Source: Glaesserella sp041814905
GTDB lineage: Bacteria > Pseudomonadota > Gammaproteobacteria > Enterobacterales > Pasteurellaceae
Assembly: GCF_041814905.1 (NCBI RefSeq)
Contig: NZ_JBGXYA010000083.1
Coordinates: 1 to 27,148 of the forward strand
DNA: 27,148 bases
Direction of reading: 5' to 3'
A model generated the notes under the pieces. It was not told the DNA's origin. It searched no databases and was given only the letters and a program-made list of their open reading frames with translations. How positions within the stretch are numbered: the stretch's first letter is position 1; every line of letters begins with the position of its first letter. Of this stretch, positions 20,956 through 27,148 are shown one piece after another. The position numbers were made by a program, and so were the translations under genes.

Positions 20956-22395
20956 TTATTCAACACGTAAAATACGGCAAGTATTCGTACCGCCTTCTTT
21001 AATTTCACTACCGTGAGTTAATAGTACGAGGTCGCCGGTCATCAAATAACCTTGCTCTTTTAATAATGAGAGCGCTTTTTTCGCACCGTCGATAGTACGG
21101 CTGTCTTGATCGTAATATACCGGCGTAACACCACGGTATAATGCACAACGGTTCAATGCTTTTTCATTACGTGAAAGGGCATAAATCGGTAAACCTGAGC
21201 TAATACGGCTCATTAATTTTGCCGTTTCACCGGAGTTGGTTAATGCGATAATTGCAGAAACGCCTTCTAGGTGGTTTGCCGTATACATCGCAGACATTGC
21301 CACCGCTTCGTCTACGGTTGTAAATTTGTCTTCCATGCGATGACGGGATACATTGATACTTGGCATCGTTTCCGCACCTAAACAAACTTCCGCCATCGAT
21401 CTGACCGTTTCAACCGGATAATCACCGTTTGCCGTTTCACCGGAAAGCATCACGGCGTCAGTACCGTCTAATACCGCATTGGCAACGTCCATCACTTCCG
21501 CACGGGTTGGCATTGGTTTTTTGATCATCGATTCCATCATTTGCGTTGCCGTAATAACGACACGATTTAAACGACGTGAACGACGGATAAGTTTTTTCTG
21601 AACACCAACTAATGCCGCATCACCGATTTCGACACCTAGGTCACCACGGGCAACCATGATAACGTCTGCGCCTAAGATGATGTCGTTCATGGCTTCTTCA
21701 GTCGCAACAGTTTCCGCACGTTCTACTTTTGCCACGATTTTGGTTTCTAAGCCTGCTTCACGCGCTAATTGACGAGCATAGTTTAGATCTGCACTGGATT
21801 GCGGGAAAGAGACTGCAAGGTAGTCTACGCCGATTTTCGCCGCAAGTTTGATATCTTCTTTATCTTTTTCGGTTAACGCCGGCGCAGATAAGCCGCCGCC
21901 TAATTTGTTGATCCCTTTATTGTTGGATAACGGACCGCCGACAGTGACTTCGGTAAACACTTTTGCACCATCGATAGAAATCACTTTTAATTGTACGTTA
22001 CCGTCGTCTAATAATAAAATATCGCCCGGTACAACATCATTTGGTAGATTTTTATAATCTAAACCTACCGATTCTTGTGTACCTTCACCTTTCGGAAGGT
22101 TTGCGTCTAAAGTAAATTTATCACCGATATTTAAGAAAATTTTGCCGTCTTTGAATGTTGACACACGGATTTTCGGACCTTGTAAGTCACCTAAAATTGC
22201 AACGGTTTTCCCTAAACGCTTTGCAATTTCACGTACTTTTTCCGCACGACCGATATGATCTTCCGGCACGCCGTGAGAGAAGTTCATACGAACCATGTTT
22301 GCACCTGCTGCGATCACTTTTTCCAAAGTGTTGCCGCGATCTGTTGCTGGACCCATAGTACACACGATTTTGGTTCTTCTGAGTTTACGAGACAT
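20956..22395 (-). CDS. pykA: Pyruvate kinase (PykA type)
   Basis: 479 residues (E. coli PykA 480) and close to it throughout, starting MSRKLRRTKIVCTMGPATDR. It makes pyruvate and ATP from phosphoenolpyruvate and ADP. Landmarks: MNFSHGVPEDH (substrate/potassium site), LGDLQGPKIR, the B domain (GDKFTLDANLPKGEG to GGPLSNNKGINKLGGG), KVERAE, the active-site strand MVARGDLGVEIG, ITATQMMESM, and the C-terminal regulatory domain from about residue 350. The type II (AMP/sugar-phosphate activated) form is inferred from the stronger likeness to PykA than PykF. The start at 22395 has GGAG upstream; the frame opens earlier at 22452 without support. Confidence 0.96.
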   Translation of the reverse strand: MSRKLRRTKIVCTMGPATDRGNTLEKVIAAGANMVRMNFSHGVPEDHIGRAEKVREIAKRLGKTVAILGDLQGPKIRVSTFKDGKIFLNIGDKFTLDANLPKGEGTQESVGLDYKNLPNDVVPGDILLLDDGNVQLKVISIDGAKVFTEVTVGGPLSNNKGINKLGGGLSAPALTEKDKEDIKLAAKIGVDYLAVSFPQSSADLNYARQLAREAGLETKIVAKVERAETVATEEAMNDIILGADVIMVARGDLGVEIGDAALVGVQKKLIRRSRRLNRVVITATQMMESMIKKPMPTRAEVMDVANAVLDGTDAVMLSGETANGDYPVETVRSMAEVCLGAETMPSINVSRHRMEDKFTTVDEAVAMSAMYTANHLEGVSAIIALTNSGETAKLMSRISSGLPIYALSRNEKALNRCALYRGVTPVYYDQDSRTIDGAKKALSLLKEQGYLMTGDLVLLTHGSEIKEGGTNTCRILRVE

Positions 22396-22470
22396 TATTG
22401 ATTTACTCCAATTGATTATGAAAATAAGAAATCTTTGCTGAGTAGCTTGCAACTACAAAAAACGGCGTGC

Positions 22471-22499
22471 ATTATACGCTCAATTTAAATGAGTTTAAA
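22471..22499 (-). promoter_or_regulatory. Probable sigma-70 promoter of pykA
   Basis: On the minus strand a perfect -10 TATAAT (22476-22471) with a 17-base spacer and a weak -35 TTTAAA (22499-22494), about 75 bases before the start. Confidence 0.55.
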
Positions 22500-22519
22500 C
22501 AATAGAAATGAGGTAAACG

Positions 22520-23008
22520 ATGAATATTTGGATAATGCGCCACGGGGAGGCCGGTTTTAATGCGCAAACGGATAGTGAAAGATCATTAACCGATTTTGGC
22601 AAAGCGGTGGCGTTTCAACAAGGAGAATGGCTGGTTAATCGCTTTATAGATCAAAAAATCCGTTTAGATAAAATCTTGATTAGCCCGTATTTGCGCGCTC
22701 AACAAACGGCGGACTGCTTGTTAAAAGGGATGCAAGCGGTCAGTTCGGAGCAAAATTTTGCAAACATTTGTGAAACTTGGTCAGAGATTACGCCGACCGG
22801 TGATTTGGATAATGTCTTAAATTATTTGCATTTTTTACGGGATGAAGGCGCTGAAAATGTCTTGATTGTCTCACATTTGCCATTGGTCTTTGATTTGGTT
22901 TATGAGTTGACTAATTATCGGGAACAGGTACATTTTTATCCGGCGGTGATTGCGGAAATGGCGTGGGAAACGAAATATGCCGAACTGAAAGACGTCTCCA
23001 TGCCGTAA
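22520..23008 (+). CDS. sixA: Phosphohistidine phosphatase SixA
   Basis: 162 residues, the size of E. coli SixA. It is a histidine-phosphatase superfamily enzyme with the RHG catalytic motif at residues 7-9 (WIMRHGEA), conserved Arg in SPYLRAQQTA and second catalytic His119 (IVSHLPLV). SixA removes phosphate from histidines of phosphorelay or nitrogen-PTS proteins. GAGG lies ahead of the start. An uptake-signal core (22732-22741, GCAAGCGGTC with the TTTTGCAAA tail) is part of the coding sequence and codes for the residues QAVSSEQNF. Divergent from pykA; ends in a hairpin shared with the convergent LysR gene. Confidence 0.93.
   Translation: MNIWIMRHGEAGFNAQTDSERSLTDFGKAVAFQQGEWLVNRFIDQKIRLDKILISPYLRAQQTADCLLKGMQAVSSEQNFANICETWSEITPTGDLDNVLNYLHFLRDEGAENVLIVSHLPLVFDLVYELTNYREQVHFYPAVIAEMAWETKYAELKDVSMP
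22732..22741 (+). repeat. DNA uptake signal inside sixA
   Basis: GCAAGCGGTC, one base off the core, followed by AGTTCGGAGC and AAAATTTTGCAAA. Confidence 0.75.
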
Positions 23009-23015
23009 CCGTTTA

Positions 23016-23038
23016 ATAATGGGGATGTTCCCCATTAT
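23016..23038. terminator. Convergent hairpin between sixA and the LysR gene
   Basis: ATAATGGGGA (23016-23025) and TCCCCATTAT (23029-23038), perfect 10-bp stem with a three-base loop. There is no T-run on the plus side, so strength is uncertain. Confidence 0.55.
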
Positions 23039-23041
23039 GAT

Positions 23042-23944
23042 TCAAATCACAATATCCGTTTCCGCAAATTTGACGGCAAGAAAATCCAATAACAAGCGGG
23101 CGGAGGGCTGTAAACTTTTTCTTGAGCGGTAAGCGGCGTGAACCATATATTTAGGGAGTTGCCACTCTTCATTTAACACCAATTTCAAACTGCCTTGTTT
23201 TAATGCCTTACGTACGATGACCTCGGGCATTACGGCGATACCGACGCCATTAACCGCATTTTTATGTAATAAATCAAGGTTCTCCGTAACAAGTTTGGGA
23301 CTGAAGCGGACAGTTTTATTACCGTGTGTGCGATGTTCAAATTCCCAATAATGATGAATGTTTCCCATTAACACCGGATAGTGTTTTAATTCTTCCGGAT
23401 TGTTTAAGGTTTTTTCCACTAATTTCGGGCTTGCTACGACCAGATGCTTAGACAAACAAAACGGTTTTGTCACAATGTCACTGTCTTTTAACGGCCAAGA
23501 GCGTACGCGCAGAGCGAAATCCAAGCGTTCCGAGATCAGATCGACTTGGCGGTTGGTGCTTTCGACATAAAGATCGATTTCGGGATATTGGGTGATAAAA
23601 TCGACCAACATATCATTGACATAGAGATCAAGTAACGCCACCGGGCAACTTAAGCGGATTTTGCCTTTGGATTCCGAATATTGCTCGATAAAATCTTGAG
23701 CTTTTTGAACCTGCTCGACCAATTCTAAGCAATATTCATAGTATTGCTGCCCAATATGGGTCACCTCAAATTGGTGTGTTGTACGTTGAATCAGTGCCAC
23801 ACCGAGATATTTCTCCAACTTGGCAATACGGCGGCTGATCGTCGCTTTCGGCATGCAGAGCAGCCGACCGGCTTCACTGAAACTCCCCGCATTAACGACT
23901 TGTACAAAAAGATAGAGATCGTTTAAGTCTAGATGATTTTTCAT
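23042..23944 (-). CDS. LysR-type transcriptional regulator, target unknown
   Basis: 300 residues. N-terminal winged helix-turn-helix (DLYLFVQVVNAGSFSEAGRL, then MPKATISRRIAKLEKYLGVA), then the effector domain with QYPEIDLYVESTNRQVDLI, SERLDFALRVR and GVGIAVMPEVIVRKAL. The class resembles regulators of the YafC/DsdC-like AaeR group that are often divergent from small enzyme genes. It is divergent from the two YcaC-like genes, with a 173-base intergenic region, so it most likely controls them. The start at 23944 is chosen by homology with LysR starts; the frame opens at 24004. The ribosome site is weak. The effector is not known. Confidence 0.88.
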   Translation of the reverse strand: MKNHLDLNDLYLFVQVVNAGSFSEAGRLLCMPKATISRRIAKLEKYLGVALIQRTTHQFEVTHIGQQYYEYCLELVEQVQKAQDFIEQYSESKGKIRLSCPVALLDLYVNDMLVDFITQYPEIDLYVESTNRQVDLISERLDFALRVRSWPLKDSDIVTKPFCLSKHLVVASPKLVEKTLNNPEELKHYPVLMGNIHHYWEFEHRTHGNKTVRFSPKLVTENLDLLHKNAVNGVGIAVMPEVIVRKALKQGSLKLVLNEEWQLPKYMVHAAYRSRKSLQPSARLLLDFLAVKFAETDIVI

Positions 23945-24117
23945 TTCGCTTGTTCCAAATATGCAACGGCGTAGCCAAGTTTTGTGGCTACTCACTAATT
24001 GCATTTAGTTCTATATTACACAGCATCGCTTTGCGATTGAAACGAAGTGAAAACAATGTGGCAGTTGTTTTTATACTTAGGAAAGTGTTTGATTTATATA
24101 TTAGATAGGAGATGCCA

Positions 24118-24798
24118 ATGAGTCAAGCTGCAAATTTTAACGGTGAAATTCCACGTATTAACCCTGAAGACGCAGTGATGTTATTAATCGATCACCAAAG
24201 CGGTTTGTTTAATACCGTACGCGATTTAAACGTGCGTGAACTTCGTGCAAATGCCGTGACATTAGCAAAAGTCGCCACGCTTGCCAAAATGCCGGTGATT
24301 ACCACTGCATCCGTACCGCAAGGTCCTAACGGTCCGTTAATTCCTGAAATTCACCAAGTGGCGCCTCATGCACAATATGTGGCTCGTAAAGGTCAGATTA
24401 ACTCTTGGGATAACCCGGATTTTGTTGCTGCCGTTAAAGCAACGGGTAAAAAACAATTAATCATTGCTGGGACGATTACCAGCGTTTGTATGGCGTTCCC
24501 TGCCATTTCGGCAATCGCGGAAGGTTATCAAGTTTTCGTGGTAATTGATGCGTCGGGTACTTATTCAAAAATGGCGCAAGAAATTACCTTGGCTCGCGTT
24601 GTTCAAGCCGGCGCGGTACCGATGGATACCGCAGCGGTCTGTTCCGAAATTCAACGCACTTGGAACCGTCCTGATGCGGCAGAGTGGGCAAAAGCCTATG
24701 AAGCGGTCTTCCCTGAATATCAACTATTGATTGAAAGCTATTTAAAAGCGCGTGAAGTTGAACACAATCACGAGCAGTTGGATTCAGAGCGTCAATAA
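24118..24798 (+). CDS. Isochorismatase-family cysteine hydrolase, YcaC paralogue
   Basis: 226 residues. The cysteine-hydrolase triad positions are Asp25 (LLIDHQSGL), Arg90/Lys91 (YVARKGQIN) and Cys124 (ITSVCMAFPA). It shares the YcaC body (VKATGKKQLIIAGTI, QGPNGPLIPEIHQ) with the next gene but has an N-terminal extension, a different C-terminal half and a His/Glu-rich tail. True isochorismatase activity is unlikely; YcaC-type enzymes have no settled substrate. The start is 24118, not 24112: the AGGAG site ends at 24111 and would directly abut the earlier ATG. First gene of a set divergent from a LysR regulator. Confidence 0.88.
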   Translation: MSQAANFNGEIPRINPEDAVMLLIDHQSGLFNTVRDLNVRELRANAVTLAKVATLAKMPVITTASVPQGPNGPLIPEIHQVAPHAQYVARKGQINSWDNPDFVAAVKATGKKQLIIAGTITSVCMAFPAISAIAEGYQVFVVIDASGTYSKMAQEITLARVVQAGAVPMDTAAVCSEIQRTWNRPDAAEWAKAYEAVFPEYQLLIESYLKAREVEHNHEQLDSERQ

Positions 24799-24807
24799 TT
24801 TGATTAC

Positions 24808-24836
24808 TCAGACCGCGAAATTGCGGTCTGATTTTT
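24808..24836 (+). terminator. Intercistronic terminator between the two YcaC-like genes
   Basis: TCAGACCGC (24808-24816) / GCGGTCTGA (24823-24831) with TTTTT after it, a strong Rho-independent structure 10 bases behind the first stop and 23 before the second start. Confidence 0.85.
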
Positions 24837-24858
24837 AATATTTTTTGGAGAAATAAAA

Positions 24859-25482
24859 ATGACAAAACCTTATGTTCGCTTAGACAAAAATAATGCGGCA
24901 ATGCTATTAGTGGATCACCAAACCGGTCTTTTATCTTTAGTGCGTGACATTGACCCCGATAAATTTAAAAACAATGTGTTGGCAACCGCCGATTTGGCCA
25001 AATATTTTAACCTTCCAACAATTTTAACGACATCTTTTGAAACCGGTCCGAATGGTCCGTTAGTGCCTGAATTGAAAGAGATGTTCCCTGATGCACCTTA
25101 TATTGCACGTCCGGGCAATATCAATGCGTGGGATAACGAAGATTTCGTGAAAGCAGTTAAAGCCACCGGTAAAAAACAACTGATTATTGCAGGAGTCGTG
25201 ACTGAAGTTTGCGTGGCATTCCCGGCACTTTCAGCGATTGAGGAAGGCTTTGATGTGTTTGTTATTGCGGATGCCTCTGGTACATTTAATGAAATGACTC
25301 GAGACGCAGCATGGCGTAGAATGGAAGCTGCGGGTGTTCAATTAATGACATGGTTCGGCGCAGCTTGTGAATTACATCGTGACTGGCGTAACGATATTGA
25401 AGGTCTCGGTACCTTGTTTTCAAATCATATTCCGGATTACCGTAACTTAATCACCAGTTTCAATACCTTAACTCAAAAATAG
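24859..25482 (+). CDS. ycaC: YcaC-family hydrolase
   Basis: 207 residues, the length of E. coli YcaC (208) and extremely similar to it as I recall that sequence: MTKPYVRLDKNNAAMLLVDH, TSFETGPNGPLVPELKEM, VAFPALSAIEEGFDVFVIAD, LFSNHIPDYRNLITS. Triad residues Asp19 (LVDHQTGL), Arg84 (YIARPG) and Cys118 (VTEVCVAFPA) are present. YcaC is an octameric cysteine hydrolase of unknown physiological substrate. GGAG precedes the start. A strong terminator lies just upstream, so it needs read-through or its own promoter, and another terminator follows. The likeness to the enterobacterial protein is higher than for most neighbours, which hints at acquisition. Confidence 0.92.
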   Translation: MTKPYVRLDKNNAAMLLVDHQTGLLSLVRDIDPDKFKNNVLATADLAKYFNLPTILTTSFETGPNGPLVPELKEMFPDAPYIARPGNINAWDNEDFVKAVKATGKKQLIIAGVVTEVCVAFPALSAIEEGFDVFVIADASGTFNEMTRDAAWRRMEAAGVQLMTWFGAACELHRDWRNDIEGLGTLFSNHIPDYRNLITSFNTLTQK

Positions 25483-25499
25483 TGGTAAGAACGAGCTTT

Positions 25500-25524
25500 A
25501 AGGACGCAATAATGCGTCCTTTTG
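25500..25524 (+). terminator. Rho-independent terminator of ycaC
   Basis: AAGGACGCA (25500-25508) / TGCGTCCTT (25513-25521), perfect 9-bp stem, loop ATAA, short T-run. Confidence 0.8.
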
Positions 25525-25543
25525 CGTATATAATAGAGCCTGA

Positions 25544-25553
25544 ACAAGCGGTC
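25544..25553 (+). repeat. DNA uptake signal sequence
   Basis: Perfect core ACAAGCGGTC in the gap between ycaC and the FMN-reductase fragment, followed by GGTTACGTTCGATATTTTAC, a loose tail. The rest of this gap (25525-25658) shows no other site. Confidence 0.8.
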
Positions 25554-25658
25554 GGTTACGTTCGATATTTTACACATTGACTTTACAATATTTGAATAAA
25601 TAAGCCGGTCGTATCTTTATCATTCAATTTGAAATGTTATTTATCATAAGGAGTTTTT

Positions 25659-25742
25659 ATGACTAAAATCGCTTTTATCATCGGTAGCCTCAGTCGCCAA
25701 TCTCTAAATCGCCATATCGGGGGTTGTCTGTTACGGCATTAG
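25659..25742 (+). pseudogene. 5' fragment of an NADPH-dependent FMN reductase gene
   Basis: A perfect AAGGAG site and ATG open a frame reading MTKIAFIIGSLSRQSLNRHI, the first strand and phosphate-binding loop (IIGSLSRQSLNR) of flavodoxin-fold NAD(P)H-dependent FMN/chromate reductases. After residue 20 the likeness stops and the frame ends at TAG (25740-25742), giving only 27 residues where the family has about 180-190. The remaining four-fifths of the gene are gone. Translation signals are intact, so a short peptide could still be made. It is the third gene after the divergent LysR and YcaC pair and may once have belonged to that redox-type cluster. Confidence 0.75.
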
Positions 25743-26251
25743 TCGTGGTCGGTATTTGGATATTAAATCCACTTCGCCCCGAACTACTGCACAATGCAGG
25801 GATTGAAACGGCGGAATTATTGATTGTCGCCGTAGACGATAAACATCAAGCGACGCATATTGTCGAGCTGGCTCGTTCAATGAACCCGAATATCAAAATT
25901 ATCGCCAGGGCATACGACCGCGTTCACGTCTTCGAACTTTATAAAGCGGGAGCCGACAAACAAGTACGTGAAACCTTTGATTCTGCCTTACGCAGTGGGC
26001 GTGCCGCATTAAAAATGCTCGGTATTGAGGAAGAGGTGGCGGATGAAATTTGCGATTATTACTTTGAACGTGATCGTCATCGAGTGAAATTAATGGCGGA
26101 AGTTTATGATCCTAAACTTGATCTTTTCAAAAACGAAGAAATGCGCAAAGTTGCTTTAGCCGAGGATCAGGAAACGATGCTTGAAATTCAAAATATCTTG
26201 GAAAGAGCAAGAGAAAATAAAGAATCGGGCTTCTTCAGTTCTTCACAATAA
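25718..26251 (+). pseudogene. 3' fragment of a Kef-type glutathione-regulated K+/H+ antiporter gene
   Basis: About 175 codons survive. LRPELLHNAGIETAELLIVA, VDDKHQATHIVELARSMNPN and ARAYDRVHVFELYKAGADKQ are the cytosolic RCK/TrkA-N regulatory domain of KefB/KefC, and RETFDSALRSGRAALKMLGI plus a Lys/Glu-rich tail follow the domain as in those antiporters. The whole membrane part (about 380 residues) is missing. The frame begins only after a TAG at 25685-25687 and has no ribosome site or ATG; the TTG at 25724 is not a credible start. Near the junction GLSVTAL is followed directly by NPLRPELL, although intact proteins have roughly 20 more residues there, so a second small deletion is likely. A terminator pair follows. 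Confidence 0.8.
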
Positions 26252-26255
26252 CCAA

Positions 26256-26313
26256 ACAAGCGGTGCTTTTTCATGAAAATTTTGCAAATTTTTCAACGAA
26301 AAGCACCGCTTGT
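26256..26313. terminator. Inverted uptake-signal pair, bidirectional terminator
   Basis: ACAAGCGGTGCTTTT (26256-26270) and AAAAGCACCGCTTGT (26299-26313), a perfect 15-bp stem around AAATTTTGCAAATTTTT. It lies between the Kef remnant and convergent thrB. Confidence 0.75.
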
Positions 26314-26326
26314 CTTTGAGAGAAAA

Positions 26327-27148
26327 TTATTTCAACTCCCTTGCCCCTTGATTATCCACCTTACAAATGTGAATAAAGCCTTCATTGTTTTGCAGATAAT
26401 CTTTTTCAAGATAAGCGACCAGTTTTTGCGCATGTTCCAAATCCGGTGCAACGGCGAACATCGTTGGGCCTGAACCCGAAATACCCACCGCTAACGCCCC
26501 CAAATCTTTACAACCTTGGCGGACTTCGGCGAAGTTCGGCAGTAACGATTCACGGTACGGCTCGGCAATTAAGTCTTTCATCATAATTGCGGCAAGTACA
26601 TCTTGACGAGTATGGCAAGCGTGTACGAAAGAGCCCAAATAGCGAGCCTGTGAGATCATATCTTGGCGGGTATAGCTTTTCGGCAAGATCGCACGGGCTT
26701 CCGCCGTGGAAACTTCAATCCCCGGATAAGCCAACACCCAATACCATTCGTCAAAGAAAGGAATCGGTTGGCAGATGTTGCCGAGCGATTGGGTCATCAG
26801 TTGCAAGCCGCCCAAATAGCACGGTGCCACGTTGTCGTAATGGATTGATCCTGAAATTCTGCCTTCTAATTCGCCCATCATTTCCAACAATTCCATTTTT
26901 GAAAACGGTTCATCGTGGAATTTATTCAGTGCTACGAGTGCAGCTACAATTGAGCAAGCACTTGAGCCTAAGCCTGAGCCAATCGGCATATTTTTCTCAA
27001 GGGTCAAGCGTAGATTTTTCACCACACCACCACGCAATTTCAAGCGCTCGCTAAACAGCACATAGGCTTGATAGACGATATTTTTTTGCGGTTCTTTCGG
27101 CAGTTTACGCACAAAATAACCGACACTTTCCAACTCAAACGGTTGATC
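26327..27148 (-). CDS. thrB: Homoserine kinase, N-terminus beyond window edge
   Basis: The frame is open to the last base, so about 274 C-terminal residues of an expected ~310 are present; the TTG at 27133 is an internal codon. It is a GHMP-family kinase: LEKNMPIGSGLGSSACSIVA is the ATP-binding loop, GELEGRISGSIHYDNVAPC the second conserved block, and AVGISGSGPTMFAVA the C-terminal motif. It phosphorylates L-homoserine in threonine synthesis and is usually flanked by thrA and thrC; thrA would be expected just outside the window on the upstream (right) side, while thrC is not downstream here, since a terminator and the Kef remnant follow. Confidence 0.95.
   Translation of the reverse strand, partial: DQPFELESVGYFVRKLPKEPQKNIVYQAYVLFSERLKLRGGVVKNLRLTLEKNMPIGSGLGSSACSIVAALVALNKFHDEPFSKMELLEMMGELEGRISGSIHYDNVAPCYLGGLQLMTQSLGNICQPIPFFDEWYWVLAYPGIEVSTAEARAILPKSYTRQDMISQARYLGSFVHACHTRQDVLAAIMMKDLIAEPYRESLLPNFAEVRQGCKDLGALAVGISGSGPTMFAVAPDLEHAQKLVAYLEKDYLQNNEGFIHICKVDNQGARELK

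Noticed and set aside
23093..23102. Uptake signal in the LysR gene (ACAAGCGGGC)
   Set aside because: It differs from the core at an invariant T and lacks the AT tract and TTTGCAAA tail.
24112..24117. Earlier ATG of the first YcaC-like gene
   Set aside because: The AGGAG site ends directly at 24111, leaving no spacing; the ATG at 24118 has six bases.
25724..26251. Intact 175-residue gene starting at TTG 25724
   Set aside because: No ribosome site, start inside degraded sequence, and homology only to the C-terminal part of Kef proteins.

Overview
The window is chromosomal DNA of a Pasteurellaceae bacterium. The gene set is gamma-proteobacterial (GcvA/GcvB, CysB, PykA, RecD, ThrB, and an aspS-nudB-yebC-ruvC run). 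Many DNA uptake signal sequences carry the core ACAAGCGGTC, often followed by an AT tract and TTTGCAAA. That core is the type used by the Actinobacillus pleuropneumoniae / Mannheimia / Bibersteinia branch, not the AAGTGCGGT type of Haemophilus influenzae. I cannot name the species.

Layout. 1-2205: 3' part of a UPF1-like superfamily 1 helicase. 2250-3383 (minus): a UPF0756 membrane protein and grpE, with a heat-shock-like promoter. 3573-8710 (plus): aspS, a TacA/TacT-type toxin-antitoxin pair inserted behind the aspS terminator, nudB, a long inverted repeat with a terminator, yebC, a small lipoprotein and ruvC. 8694-10836 (minus): an orphan serine hydrolase, a RidA-family gene and ilvE. 10993-11168 (minus): the small RNA gene gcvB, divergent from gcvA (11280-12173, plus). 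12232-14528 (minus): two surface-type lipoproteins with related signal peptides, one with a 24-bp in-frame tandem repeat. 14782-17115 (plus): yjjG, cysB and a small exported protein. 17253-22395 (minus): a SulP anion transporter, recD and pykA. 22520-23008 (plus): sixA. 23042-25482: a LysR regulator divergent from two tandem YcaC-like hydrolases. 25659-26251: a deletion scar joining the start of an FMN reductase gene to the end of a Kef-type potassium efflux gene. 26327-27148 (minus): thrB, cut by the window end.

How it fits together. Most genes are housekeeping: translation, chaperones, recombination, glycolysis and amino-acid metabolism. The strongest regulatory story is at 10837-11279. The gcvB RNA lies directly upstream of ilvE on the same strand, and its GU-rich seed is a perfect 9-nt complement to the nine bases just before the ilvE start codon. 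The accessory content is modest: the toxin-antitoxin pair, the lipoprotein pair, the inverted repeat, the YcaC cluster with the adjacent scar, and possibly the helicase at the left edge. I found no rRNA, tRNA, CRISPR array, insertion sequence or prophage. The only stretch over 300 bases without a protein gene is 10837-11279, which holds gcvB and its control sites.
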